NCBI GenBank assembly: GCA_016871675.1
Contig: VHCN01000004.1
Location: 24,993 to 88,992 of the forward strand
Origin: Verrucomicrobiota bacterium
GTDB lineage: Bacteria > Verrucomicrobiota > Verrucomicrobiia > Limisphaerales > VHCN01
Direction: 5' to 3'
Length of the DNA stretch: 64,000 nt
A model generated the notes under the pieces. It had not been told where the DNA came from. It ran no database searches and worked only from the letters and a program-made list of their open reading frames with translations. Made by a program: the position numbers and the translations under genes. Numbering within the stretch: position 1 is the stretch's first letter; every line of letters begins with the position of its first letter. This document shows positions 1 through 8,456 of this stretch, piece by piece.

Positions 1-2
1 AC

Positions 3-536
3 GACAACGTCCGCAAGCGCCTGCTCGCCGCGAGCACGCCCCTGCCCAAGGAAGCCCTGCCGCTCGTCACCTTCAACCAGTCCACCTCCGTTCACTTCAA
101 CGGCGAGGAAATCAAAATGATTTCGCTCGTGCCCGGCCACACGGATGGCGACGCGCTCATCCACTTCACCAAGTCGGGCGTGTTTCACACCGGCGACCAG
201 TTTTTGAACCGCCGGTTCCCATTCATCGACGTCGGCAGCGGCGGCGACCTGCTCGGCTACATCCAGAACATCGACTTCATGGTCAAGACCATCCCGGCCG
301 ACGCGAAGATCATCCCCGGGCACGGCGCGCTCGCGACCAAGGCCGACCTCGAAGCCACGCAACAAATGCTCAGCGAGACCACCGCGCTTGTGAGGAAGGC
401 CATCGCCGAGGGCAAGACGCAGGAGCAAGTCCGCGCCGCCGGCGTCCCCGAGAAATACAAGGACTGGGGCGCGGGCTTCATCAACGTCAACCGCTACCTC
501 GACGCCGTCTACAACGCGCTCTCACCGAAGAAGTGA
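3..536 (+). CDS. MBL-fold metallohydrolase, 5' truncated by window edge
   Basis: The reading frame is open from base 3 to the stop, so the gene starts before the window; 177 residues are visible. The piece carries the second half of a metallo-beta-lactamase fold: VPGHTDGDALIHF (third metal-ligand histidine), then HTGDQF with the bridging aspartate, and the C-terminal IIPGHG histidine. The HxHxDH motif expected upstream is outside the window. Spacing and sequence resemble the glyoxalase-II/cyclase-like branch. The substrate cannot be told. It is followed after about 80 bases by an enolase-superfamily gene on the same strand. The family call is firm; the function is open. Confidence 0.85.
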   Translation, partial: DNVRKRLLAASTPLPKEALPLVTFNQSTSVHFNGEEIKMISLVPGHTDGDALIHFTKSGVFHTGDQFLNRRFPFIDVGSGGDLLGYIQNIDFMVKTIPADAKIIPGHGALATKADLEATQQMLSETTALVRKAIAEGKTQEQVRAAGVPEKYKDWGAGFINVNRYLDAVYNALSPKK

Positions 537-617
537 AGTGACGCCACACACCTCGGTGGCCCGCGGGCGCCTCGCAAGTCCGTGATTCACACAGCCCCCC
601 ACTCCAACCGGGAAGCC

Positions 618-1832
618 ATGACCTCCGAAGCCGCAACCACCCGCCGGCGCGCACTCCTCACCGCCGCCGCAGCCGCCGGCGGCGCCGCGCTCATGCGCGA
701 ACTTTCCCGCGCCGCCGACAATCCCGCCGCCGCCGTCGCCGACAAAGCCTCCGCCATCAAGATCACCAGGCTTCGGGCCGTGCCCGTCGGCGGCTCCATC
801 TTCATCCGCATTGACACCAATCAAGGCGTCTACGGCTGGGGCGAAACCGCCGGCATCGAGGGCAAGGTCGGCGCCGCGCTCGCCAACTCGCTCTTCGAGT
901 TGCTCGACGGCGAGAACCCCACCCGCATCGAGCACCTCTGGCAGAAACTCTACCGCTCGCACCGCGACATCCGCGGCGGGCCCTTCATGGTCCACACCAT
1001 CTCCGCGATCGACATCGCGCTGTGGGACATCACGGGCAAACTCCTCGGCGTGCCCGTCTATCGCCTGCTCGGCGGGCCCACCCGCGACAAGATCCGCGTC
1101 TACTCCACGCCCAAGGCGCAGAAAGTCCCGCCCCACGGCATCTACGAGCACAGCGGCGGCCCGGTGGACATCGAGCGCATGGTCAACGCCGTCGCCGAGG
1201 CCCGCAAACGCGTCGGGCCCGATGGCACCGTGATGTTCGATGCCCACTGCGCCGTGCCGCCCGCCACGCTCATCCAGTTCGCCAACGCCATCAAACCCTA
1301 CGACGTGCTCTTCATCGAGGAAGTCGCCGTGCCCGGGAACATCGAGGTCTTCAAACGCCTCAAGCAATCCATCCACGTCCCGCTGGCCACCGGCGAACGC
1401 GACCGCACCATCTGGGAATTCATCCCCTACTTGCAGGAACGCTGCATCGACATCCTGCAACCCGACGTGACCCATTCCGGCGGCATCTCGCAGCTCAAGA
1501 AAATCGCCGCGCTCGCCGAGGCGTATCATGTGCCGCTCGCGCCGCACAACACCAACTCCCTGCTCGGCCTCGCCGCGGGACTGCACCTCGTCGCGAGCAT
1601 CCCGCTCTTCCTCATCCACGAAGCCTACGGCTTCAACCCCAAGAACAAGGCCGGCCAGACCATCATCAAGGGCACGTGGGAAGTGGACAAGGACGGCTAC
1701 GCGCCGCTCCCGCCCGGCCCCGGCATCGGCCTGGAGCCCGACGAGGCCGTGCTCGAGGAACTCTCGCGCGACACCAAGTTCAAGTGGCCCACCTACGGCC
1801 GCCTCAAGGACGGCAGCATCGCGGATTATTGA
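618..1832 (+). CDS. Enolase-superfamily sugar-acid dehydratase (galactonate dehydratase-like), Tat leader
   Basis: This 404-residue protein belongs to the mandelate racemase/muconate lactonizing group. The N-terminal lid domain is followed by a barrel with metal ligands D208 (in FDAH), E234 (in FIEE) and E260 (in GERD). H210 and H310 (LAPHN) are in the places of the catalytic histidines of D-galactonate dehydratase. QPDVTHSGGI is typical of that subgroup. The expected reaction is dehydration of a sugar acid to a 2-keto-3-deoxy acid, which would feed the KDPG aldolase at 15.6 kb. The start at 618 gives a twin-arginine-type leader (TTRRRALLTAAAAAGG), suggesting export, unusual for a dehydratase. 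A GTG at 582 would add 12 residues. The exact substrate is inferred. Confidence 0.85.
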   Translation: MTSEAATTRRRALLTAAAAAGGAALMRELSRAADNPAAAVADKASAIKITRLRAVPVGGSIFIRIDTNQGVYGWGETAGIEGKVGAALANSLFELLDGENPTRIEHLWQKLYRSHRDIRGGPFMVHTISAIDIALWDITGKLLGVPVYRLLGGPTRDKIRVYSTPKAQKVPPHGIYEHSGGPVDIERMVNAVAEARKRVGPDGTVMFDAHCAVPPATLIQFANAIKPYDVLFIEEVAVPGNIEVFKRLKQSIHVPLATGERDRTIWEFIPYLQERCIDILQPDVTHSGGISQLKKIAALAEAYHVPLAPHNTNSLLGLAAGLHLVASIPLFLIHEAYGFNPKNKAGQTIIKGTWEVDKDGYAPLPPGPGIGLEPDEAVLEELSRDTKFKWPTYGRLKDGSIADY

Positions 1833-1931
1833 GACGCGAAGGGGTGAAGCAACCGCGATGAAGTGGGCCCGGTGGACGGGTTCGCGTTCCGTCGATTTTC
1901 GATTTGGAACTGCTCTCGCGACCGCGCAGGC

Positions 1932-3362
1932 TCACGCCAGCAACTTCTTCACCACGTTCCCGTGCACGTCGGTAAGGCGGAAGTCGCGGCCGTTGTAGCG
2001 GAAGGTGAGCTTCTCGTGGTCGAAGCCAAGCAGGTGCAGGAGCGTCGCGTGCAGGTCGTGGATGTGGACTTTGTCCTCGACGGCTCTTCCGCCGAGGTCG
2101 TCGGTTTTGCCGACAATGGTGCCAGCCTTGACGCCTGCGCCTGCGAGCCAGACGGAGAAGGCGCGGTGGTTGTGGTTGCGGCCGGGATTGCCCTGCGCGT
2201 TGCCGTCGGCGGCGGGTGTGCGGCCGAACTCGCCGCCCCAGACGATGAGCGTGTCGTTGAGCATTCCATTCTGCGCCATCTCGGTCAGCATCGCGGCGAT
2301 GGGCGCGTCGCACTCGCCGGCCTTTTGCCGGAGCGCGGCGGCGATGTTGCTGTGGTGATCCCAGCCGCCGTGCCAGACTTGCACGAAGCGCACGCCCTTT
2401 TGCAGGAGGCGGCGCGCGATGAGGAGCTGCCGGCCGAAGGGGTTGTTCACGCCGTAGGCGTCGCGCACGGCTTGCGGCTCCTTGCTGATGTCGAACGCGT
2501 CCTGCGCCTCCATCTGCATCTGAAACGCGAGCTCGTAGGATTGCAGGCGCGCCTCGAGCTGGCCGTCTTTTCGGAGTTTCTGCGAGTTGAGTTCGTTGAG
2601 CTGGTGCAGCAGGTCGAGCTGGCGCCGCTGCTCGGGGATGGATGTGAAGTTGTTCTGGATGTTCTCAATGAGCCGCTCGACGCGCAGTTCGCGGGTGTTG
2701 ACGGGCGTGCCCTGGAAGACACCGGGGAGGAACGCCGATCGGAGATTCTGCGCGTCCACGTTGCCGGGCGAAAGCGCGATGTAGCCAGGCAGGCTCAGGT
2801 TCTCGCTGCCGAGTCCATACACGACCCACGAGCCCACGCTCGGCCGCACGAAGCGCAACGAGCCGGTGTTCATGAAGATCGTCGCCTGATCGTGCGCGGG
2901 AATGTCCGTCATCATCGAGCGGATGATGGCAAGCTTGTCGGCGTGCTCGCCAAGGCGCGGGAAGACTTCGCTGATTTCGAGCCCGCTCTTGCCCTTCTTC
3001 TCGAACTTGAACGGCGAGGCGAATCCCGTGCCGCGCGCGTCGTCGGGCAGCGACCTGCCGTCGAACTCGGCGAGCCCGGGCTTCGGGTCGAACGTGTCGA
3101 TGTGCGACGGCGCGCCTTGCGCGAAGAGGTGGAGGATGCGCTTCGCCTTGGCGGGGAAATGCGGCTGCCTGGGCGCGAGCGGCGAATAACTGTTCGCAGC
3201 GGCGCCACGGGCATCGCCACCGAGCAGGCCCATCGCGGAGAGCCCGAGCAGGCTCGTCATGCCGAAGCCCATGCCGGCGCGCTCGAGGAAGTCGCGGCGC
3301 GGGAGCGGCAGGCCGGGCCGTGCGGGGGACGGGGCGCGCGGCGGGAACATTGCGGGGCGCAT
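1932..3362 (-). CDS. DUF1501 family secreted protein (lone copy)
   Basis: This is a 476-residue DUF1501 protein with an alkaline-phosphatase/sulfatase-like fold. The N-terminus has a twin-arginine leader, LPRRDFLERAGMGFGM. The family hallmarks are AKRILHLFAQGAPSHIDTFD, the VRSMMTDIPAHDQA histidine segment, RGVRFVQVWHGGWDHH, and WGGEFGRTP, with a C-terminal LLGFDHEKLTFR. Starts at 3362 or 3350 avoid overlap with the upstream gene; the longer frame to 3500 runs into that gene. DUF1501 genes of this phylum usually sit beside a PSD1 gene, but this copy has none next to it. The biochemical role of the family is not established. Confidence 0.9.
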   Translation of the reverse strand: MRPAMFPPRAPSPARPGLPLPRRDFLERAGMGFGMTSLLGLSAMGLLGGDARGAAANSYSPLAPRQPHFPAKAKRILHLFAQGAPSHIDTFDPKPGLAEFDGRSLPDDARGTGFASPFKFEKKGKSGLEISEVFPRLGEHADKLAIIRSMMTDIPAHDQATIFMNTGSLRFVRPSVGSWVVYGLGSENLSLPGYIALSPGNVDAQNLRSAFLPGVFQGTPVNTRELRVERLIENIQNNFTSIPEQRRQLDLLHQLNELNSQKLRKDGQLEARLQSYELAFQMQMEAQDAFDISKEPQAVRDAYGVNNPFGRQLLIARRLLQKGVRFVQVWHGGWDHHSNIAAALRQKAGECDAPIAAMLTEMAQNGMLNDTLIVWGGEFGRTPAADGNAQGNPGRNHNHRAFSVWLAGAGVKAGTIVGKTDDLGGRAVEDKVHIHDLHATLLHLLGFDHEKLTFRYNGRDFRLTDVHGNVVKKLLA

Positions 3363-3424
3363 GGGAGTCGGCGTTTGCGTTGATGGAACGTGGCACAGCG
3401 CTGCGCGCGTGACAAGGCTCCCGC

Positions 3425-4147
3425 TCAGTTGTCCTCGGTGATCTTCGCGAGCTTCGCGCTTGTGGCCCGGCGCTCGACCACGAGCGCCCGGAAGCGCCAC
3501 GTCGCGCGCGGTTCCATGGACGCCGTGTAATCGGTTGCGGTCCCGACCTTCGCGCCCGCTGCGTCAAGGAGGTCAAGCTCCACTCGCACACCGTATCGCA
3601 GGAGGTCGGATTCATTTTTCACCGTGCCCGTGGCGTAAACGAGCCTGCTGCCCTTCGCGCCTTTCGGTTCCTCGACAGACACGGAGTCGCCAGCCCGCAA
3701 GTCGGCGATGGCCTTGGGCGGCTTCGCCTTCGGCGCAGGCGCGGGCGGTTTCGCCGGCTCGTCGGGCGACTTTGAATGGTGCGTCGCTGGCGGTTCCGCG
3801 CCCGGCAATTCCGGCGGCGCTGATTGCTTCCGGTGTTTTGCCAATCCCGCCGCGACGGCGAGCGCCGCCAGCAGCGCCACGCAACACGCACCGGCGCCGA
3901 CGACCACGGCCACGCTCCGGCGCGCGGCCCGTTTCGGCGGCGTGGCGTGGACCTTGGGCGGAGGGACGCTGGGCGGCTTCGACGGGGGCGTTTGCGGAAT
4001 GGGAGGCGCCGCGAAGGCCGCGGGCAGGCGGACCTGGTTGCCGCACTTCGGGCAGTTCATCACGCCGCCCACGGTGTAATCCGGATACTCGATCGGCCCG
4101 CCGCACTTCGGGCAGCCGCAGCGGAGATATACCTTCGGGGAGGACAT
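3425..4147 (-). CDS. Zinc-ribbon membrane protein with C-terminal FxLYD-like domain
   Basis: A 240-residue protein with three parts. Residues 10-40 form a zinc ribbon with two CxxC pairs (CPKCGGPIEYPD and NCPKCGNQV). A proline-rich linker leads to one membrane segment around residues 75-100 (VAVVVGAGACCVALLAALAVAAGL). Another proline/lysine-rich linker leads to a beta domain, residues 150-240, with the VYATGTVKNESD pattern of FxLYD-type domains. The likely topology is ribbon in the cytoplasm and beta domain outside. The same layout recurs in many Planctomycetes and Verrucomicrobia proteins of unknown function. It lies 62 bases upstream of the DUF1501 gene on the same strand. Confidence 0.7.
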   Translation of the reverse strand: MSSPKVYLRCGCPKCGGPIEYPDYTVGGVMNCPKCGNQVRLPAAFAAPPIPQTPPSKPPSVPPPKVHATPPKRAARRSVAVVVGAGACCVALLAALAVAAGLAKHRKQSAPPELPGAEPPATHHSKSPDEPAKPPAPAPKAKPPKAIADLRAGDSVSVEEPKGAKGSRLVYATGTVKNESDLLRYGVRVELDLLDAAGAKVGTATDYTASMEPRATWRFRALVVERRATSAKLAKITEDN

Positions 4148-4273
4148 GGCTCTGAGCGTCGGCCTGCAGGGTAGCAGGCCGCAGCCGGTGGCTCAAAAAT
4201 TTTCCGGCTCAGACGGAGTATGTCCCAGCCCGCGGTGTAGGGTGTGGCGCAAAGAACAACTGAAAGGCAAACC

Positions 4274-4480
4274 ATGATCCCGCGCCACCAAATGGAACTC
4301 GTGTTCGACAACAGCCACCTCCTGCCGAAGCCGGGGCACCGGGCGCGTCGGCTCCGGAGCGCCGCGTGGTGGTTTGAGCAGATGCACCGCGCCGTGGATC
4401 GCGCCACGCCGTGGGGCAAACCCGCATTCGTGCCGCGCCCGCATCAGGATTCCTTCAGCCTGCCGCCCGCGAACGAATGA
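4274..4480 (+). CDS. Small conserved-looking hypothetical protein (68 aa)
   Basis: A 68-residue basic protein opening with MIPRHQMELVFDNSHLLPK and containing an aromatic segment, SAAWWFEQMHRAVDRA. The ATG at 4274 is preceded at a good distance by a purine-rich GAAAGG, which supports this start over a GTG at 4244. No membrane segment or enzymatic motif is visible. The codon choice and the clear ribosome site make it a real gene rather than a shadow frame. The function is unknown. Confidence 0.55.
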   Translation: MIPRHQMELVFDNSHLLPKPGHRARRLRSAAWWFEQMHRAVDRATPWGKPAFVPRPHQDSFSLPPANE

Positions 4481-4525
4481 CGCCACCCCGCGGCTCCGGT
4501 CCTCCACTCTGCGGCGCGCGTGGAG

Positions 4526-5020
4526 TCAGAATTGAAGCCGGGCGTCAGACTTGAGCAAGTCGTCCAGCGCGGGCCACCTGATGTGGTTCATCGAGGCGAA
4601 GGCGTTGAGGTAGGCGGCAACCACGGCGGGCGGGTGCTTCGCAAGCGCGGCCTCGACCGCGGCGCGCACCTTCGCGTCGTCCATCGTCTCGGGAAGATGC
4701 TCGACCGCGCCGTCCTTGTGGGTGATGCCGAGGGCGTCGAGGAACTCCCTGAGCAGTGCCGCCTGGCGTTTGAGCAGCCAGCCTTGGAGCAGCGCCTGCG
4801 CGGCGGCGTCGAGGGCGGGCTTGGCGAGCGAGGCGGTCATGGTCGGGTGCCGCTGCGTGCGCGCCTGTTGTTGCAGGAAGACCGGGCGCACCTTGCGCGC
4901 TTGTGCGACAGCGGTGAGGGTGGCCTTGTAGAGCGGCTTGTCCTCGGCATAGGCGAATTCAAGGATTTCGCCGGACAACGCGGCGGGCATGAATCCAAAC
5001 AGTTCGTGGGCGGTGAGCAT
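4526..5020 (-). CDS. Hypothetical alpha-helical protein
   Basis: A 164-residue, mostly helical, soluble protein beginning MLTAHELFGFMPAALSGEI. The middle (residues 20-60) is rich in K, R and Q; the end carries a hydrophobic helix-turn pattern (PPAVVAAYLNAFASMNHIRW). No signal peptide and no known motif were recognised. The start at 5020 is the first ATG that does not run into the promoter region of the divergent aminopeptidase gene. I do not recognise the family. Confidence 0.6.
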   Translation of the reverse strand: MLTAHELFGFMPAALSGEILEFAYAEDKPLYKATLTAVAQARKVRPVFLQQQARTQRHPTMTASLAKPALDAAAQALLQGWLLKRQAALLREFLDALGITHKDGAVEHLPETMDDAKVRAAVEAALAKHPPAVVAAYLNAFASMNHIRWPALDDLLKSDARLQF

Positions 5021-5142
5021 GGTGGTTGAACCAACGGCGCGCGAGTGTAAGGACGGCCCGCGGATTGGCAAGGTGCATGCGCGGCGACGGGGGTGCGCCG
5101 GGGCTCGACTTTCACGGTTCGGCCGGTAACGTCGCCGCACCT

Positions 5143-6252
5143 ATGACTGACCCACGGTTCACGAAACTCGCCAGCCTCCTTGTCAATTACTCGACCAAGC
5201 TCCGCAAGGGCGACGTCGTGTTGCTCGACATGATCGACGTGCCGGATGAGTTCAGCGTCGAGTTGATCCGCGCGGCGCGTGCCGCGGGCGCGATTCCGCT
5301 GGTCGAAGCGCGCCACACGCGCCTCATCCGCGAGATGCAGCGCGAAACCGACGAGGCGCACGCCACGATCGTCCGCGACATCGAGTTGTTCCGGATGAAG
5401 CGCTGCCAGTCCTACATCGCCATCCGAGGCTCGAACAACGCGAGCGAAACCTCCGACGTGCCCAGCTCCAAGCTCCAGCTCTACGCGCGCACACTCCGCC
5501 CCGTGCTGAACTATCGCGTCAACGAAACCCGCTGGTGCGTGTTGCGCTGGCCGTCGCCGAGCATGGCGCAGAGCGCGAACATGAGCACGGAGGCCTTCGA
5601 GAATCTCTACTTCGACGTCTGCACCATGGACTACGCGAAGATGGCCCGCGCACAAGTGCCCCTGTGGAAGCGCATGAAACGCGCCGACCGCGTGCACCTC
5701 AAGGCGCCGGGCACCGACCTGACCTTCAGCATCAAGCGTATCGGCGCGCAGATGTGCAAGGGCGACCGCAACATCCCCGACGGCGAAGTCTTCTCCTGCC
5801 CCGTGAAAACCAGTGTGAACGGCACGATTCAGTTCAACACGCCCACCCTTTACAGCGGGACGAAGTTTGAAAATGTGCGGCTCGAGTTCAAGGACGGCAG
5901 GATCGTCAACGCCACCTCGAGCAACACGAAAAAGCTCAACGAGATTCTCGACACCGACGCGGGCGCGCGCTACGTGGGCGAATTCAGCCTCGGCTTCAAT
6001 CCGCACATCCTCTCGCCGATGTGCGACATCCTCTTCGACGAGAAGATCGCCGGCTCACTGCACTTCACGCCCGGCCAGGCCTATGAAGAGTGCGACAACG
6101 GCAACCGCAGCGCCGTCCACTGGGACATGGTGCTCATCCAGCGGCCCGAGTGGGGCGGCGGTGAGGTGTGGTTCGACGGCGAACTCATCCGCAAGGACGG
6201 CCTGTTCCTGCCCAAGGACCTTCAACCGTTGAATCCAAAGAATCTGAAGTAG
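5143..6252 (+). CDS. Aminopeptidase, M29 (thermophilic aminopeptidase) family
   Basis: A 369-residue protein of the M29 metallopeptidase family. The N-terminal half is a Rossmann-like domain (LLVNYSTKLRKGDVVLL). The C-terminal half has the metal-binding and active-site segments: NIPDGEVFSCPV with the catalytic/metal glutamate region, YVGEFSLGFNPH, and the late NRSAVHWDMVL with histidine and aspartate ligands. The product would release N-terminal residues from peptides in the cytoplasm; no signal peptide is present. The ATG at 5143 opens the family-typical N-terminus. The gene is transcribed away from the hypothetical gene at 4526-5020. Confidence 0.88.
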   Translation: MTDPRFTKLASLLVNYSTKLRKGDVVLLDMIDVPDEFSVELIRAARAAGAIPLVEARHTRLIREMQRETDEAHATIVRDIELFRMKRCQSYIAIRGSNNASETSDVPSSKLQLYARTLRPVLNYRVNETRWCVLRWPSPSMAQSANMSTEAFENLYFDVCTMDYAKMARAQVPLWKRMKRADRVHLKAPGTDLTFSIKRIGAQMCKGDRNIPDGEVFSCPVKTSVNGTIQFNTPTLYSGTKFENVRLEFKDGRIVNATSSNTKKLNEILDTDAGARYVGEFSLGFNPHILSPMCDILFDEKIAGSLHFTPGQAYEECDNGNRSAVHWDMVLIQRPEWGGGEVWFDGELIRKDGLFLPKDLQPLNPKNLK

Positions 6253-6323
6253 CGGCCGCGCGTCGCCGAATGGCGGCTTGACACGCCCCCCACCCGTACG
6301 CACGGTGGAAATGCCCCAAGACC

Positions 6324-7118
6324 ATGAAAGCGCCTTCGTGCCGTCACTCCCTGCGGGCTGGCTTCACTCTCATCGAACTGCTCGTCGTCATCGCCATCAT
6401 CGAGATCCTCGCAGCGATGCTGCTGCCCGCCCTGAGCAAGGCCAAGGCGAAGGCCGCGCAAGCCAAGTGCATGTCCAACATGCGAAACTGGGCGTTCGCC
6501 AACCAGATGTATGCGGACGATTACGACAATTGCCTGCCGCCCTTCGGTTACGATTCGAACGACTACACCAAACCCTTCTGGCACATGGGCCTTGCGCCCT
6601 ACGTCGCGCGGCAGACCCAAATGGGCGTGCTCTTCAGCAGCACCGAGGTCTACACAAACGACCTGCGCCGCTGTCCCGGAGGCAGCTTCGGCAACGCGCC
6701 GCTTTCGAACGTGTCCGGCCCGAACAACTGGAATTGCTGGATCGGCACCAACTTCGGCCGCTTCGGCAATCCGCTCAGCGGCCCCTACTACTACATCAAC
6801 ACCACGCGCCCGCTCCGCCTCGAGACCATCAACAAACCCGCCGACGCGATGACCTTCACCGACACCATCACGCACTACGTTTACTCGCCGGTGGACACGC
6901 AGTATTTCTTCACGCTCGACCTCGATCGCAACGGGCGCCTCGACACCATGCCCCAGTATCCGAACGTCGCCTACAACCACGCGCGCCCGACCGTCCACAA
7001 CAACGGCGCCAACGTCACCCTCCTCGACAGCCACGTCGAGCGTGTGGACTTCCCGAAGCTGTGGGACATCGGCGCGAACAATCGCGTGACACACTCCTTC
7101 TGGTATTTGCTCGATTGA
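6324..7118 (+). CDS. Prepilin-like (type II secretion G-type) protein
   Basis: A 264-residue protein with a class III prepilin leader: short basic start, then [20 protein letters not shown], cleaved after the glycine and N-methylated at phenylalanine in the known system. The rest is a secreted globular domain with [17 protein letters not shown] and a closing [19 protein letters not shown] segment, typical of the DUF1559-like proteins that are numerous in Verrucomicrobia and Planctomycetes. One charged residue (E) interrupts the hydrophobic helix, where relatives have alanine. No pilus or secretion genes are nearby, so its assembly partner lies elsewhere. Confidence 0.9.
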   Translation: MKAPSCRHSLRAGFTLIELLVVIAIIEILAAMLLPALSKAKAKAAQAKCMSNMRNWAFANQMYADDYDNCLPPFGYDSNDYTKPFWHMGLAPYVARQTQMGVLFSSTEVYTNDLRRCPGGSFGNAPLSNVSGPNNWNCWIGTNFGRFGNPLSGPYYYINTTRPLRLETINKPADAMTFTDTITHYVYSPVDTQYFFTLDLDRNGRLDTMPQYPNVAYNHARPTVHNNGANVTLLDSHVERVDFPKLWDIGANNRVTHSFWYLLD

Positions 7119-7126
7119 ACCGCCCC

Positions 7127-8248
7127 GTGAAAGCCGGCCGCGCCGCCCTGTTCGCTGCACTCGCTGCGCTTCCCGCAGCCGCCCTCGCCGCCACGCCCGC
7201 CTCGCCCGGACAGACCACTCTCTGGACGGCAGGCCTCGACGGCTACCACACTTATCGCATCCCCGCGCTGCTCGTGACCGCGAGGGGCTCTGTGCTCGCC
7301 TTTTGCGAAGGCCGCAAGACCGGCTCCGGCGACCATGGCGACGTGGACCTTCTCATCAAACGCAGCACCGACGGTGGACACACGTGGTCTCCGCACAGCA
7401 TCGTGCAAGAGGAAGGCGCCGACGCCCAAATCACCATCGGCAATCCGTGCCCCGTCGAAGACGCGAAGACCGGCACACTCTGGCTGCCGTTTACACGCGA
7501 CAACAAAGCCGTGTTCGTCACCTCCAGCACTGACGACGGCAAGACGTGGTCCGCGCCTCGCGACCTGAGCGCGGCCACGATGAAGCCCGGCTGGACATGG
7601 GTCGCCACCGGACCCGGCACCGGCATCCAACTCACGCGCGGTCAACATCGCGGCCGGCTCGTCATCCCGTGCGACCACAAACGAACCCTTGCCGGCGGCG
7701 CACAGGAGATGAACTCGCACATGATGTTCAGCGACGACGGCGGCAAGTCATGGCAACTCAGCGCCCCGATCCAGACCGGCGGCAACGAGTGCCAGATCAT
7801 CGAGCGCACCGACAGCTCGCTGCTCGTCAACGCCCGGATGCAAGGCGACTGGCAGGGCTCGCGCGGCGTGGCGACCAGCGCGGACGGCGGCTCCACTTGG
7901 AGCGCCCTCACGCACGACAAACAGCTCCCATGCCCCAAGTGCCAGGCCAGCATGATCCGCCTCGACGACCAACATCTGCTCTTCAGCAACCCACATCCGC
8001 CCGGGCCCAAGGACGGCAAACCCAGCGGCGCACGCGTGCGAATGACCGTCCGCGCCAGCACCGACGACGGCAAATCATGGCCCTTCGCACGCGAGCTGAC
8101 CTCCGGTCCATCCGCCTATTCGACCTTGGCACGGCTCCCCGATGGCACCGTGCTTTGCCTCTACGAAACCGGCGCGCAACGCCCCTATGAAACGTTGCGA
8201 CTCGCGCGCTTCAACCTCGAATGGCTCAAGGAATCCCAGCAGAAGTGA
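7127..8248 (+). CDS. Secreted exo-alpha-sialidase (BNR-repeat, GH33-like)
   Basis: A 373-residue six-bladed sialidase-type propeller. It has a Sec signal (AALFAALAALPAAALAA), then YRIPALLVT, the RIP motif with the first active-site arginine. Five Asp boxes are readable: STDGGHTW, STDDGKTW, SDDGGKSW, SADGGSTW and STDDGKSW. VDLLIKRS and the late LCLYETG give candidate aspartate and tyrosine residues. The predicted job is cleavage of terminal sialic acid or a related residue from external glycans. The GTG at 7127 is 8 bases after the prepilin gene stop; an in-frame TTG at 7115 overlaps that stop. The two genes are probably co-transcribed. Confidence 0.87.
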   Translation: MKAGRAALFAALAALPAAALAATPASPGQTTLWTAGLDGYHTYRIPALLVTARGSVLAFCEGRKTGSGDHGDVDLLIKRSTDGGHTWSPHSIVQEEGADAQITIGNPCPVEDAKTGTLWLPFTRDNKAVFVTSSTDDGKTWSAPRDLSAATMKPGWTWVATGPGTGIQLTRGQHRGRLVIPCDHKRTLAGGAQEMNSHMMFSDDGGKSWQLSAPIQTGGNECQIIERTDSSLLVNARMQGDWQGSRGVATSADGGSTWSALTHDKQLPCPKCQASMIRLDDQHLLFSNPHPPGPKDGKPSGARVRMTVRASTDDGKSWPFARELTSGPSAYSTLARLPDGTVLCLYETGAQRPYETLRLARFNLEWLKESQQK

Positions 8249-8321
8249 TATCCGCGCGGGCAACCCGCGCTGCAGGCTTCCCAATCGGCGCGCGTTCGAC
8301 TTCAATGCCGCCGCAGTGGCC

Positions 8322-8398
8322 GCGCTGGTAGCTCAATTGGATAGAGCTTCTGACTTCGGATCAGAAGGTTGCAGGTTCGAGTCCTGCCCGGCGCGCCA
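8322..8398 (+). tRNA. tRNA-Arg (anticodon TCG)
   Basis: All four arms fold. The acceptor GCGCTGG pairs with CCGGCGC through one G-U pair. The D arm is GCTC/GAGC, the anticodon stem TCTGA/TCAGA encloses loop CTTCGGA, and the T arm is GCAGG/CCTGC with loop TTCGAGT. The discriminator G is followed by an encoded CCA. Loop positions 3-5 give anticodon TCG, reading CGA arginine codons. Length is 77 bases including CCA. Confidence 0.95.
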
Positions 8399-8456
8399 TA
8401 CTTGACTCCCACGAGGACGATGGACTGCCGTTGCTTGACGCCGCCGACGCCTTCGC

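Noticed and set aside
522..1619. Long minus-strand open frame of 365 codons opposite the dehydratase gene
   Set aside because: It is a high-GC shadow of the real plus-strand gene, with an acidic/glycine/valine-rich translation and no family motif.
1863..3383. 506-codon plus-strand frame opposite the DUF1501 gene
   Set aside because: It mirrors the minus-strand gene; the product shows only composition bias. The same holds for the frames at 12148-13461 and 9141-10697.
6278..7126. In-frame extension of the sialidase upstream to 6278
   Set aside because: It is the prepilin gene in a shifted frame; the GTG at 7127 begins a good signal peptide.
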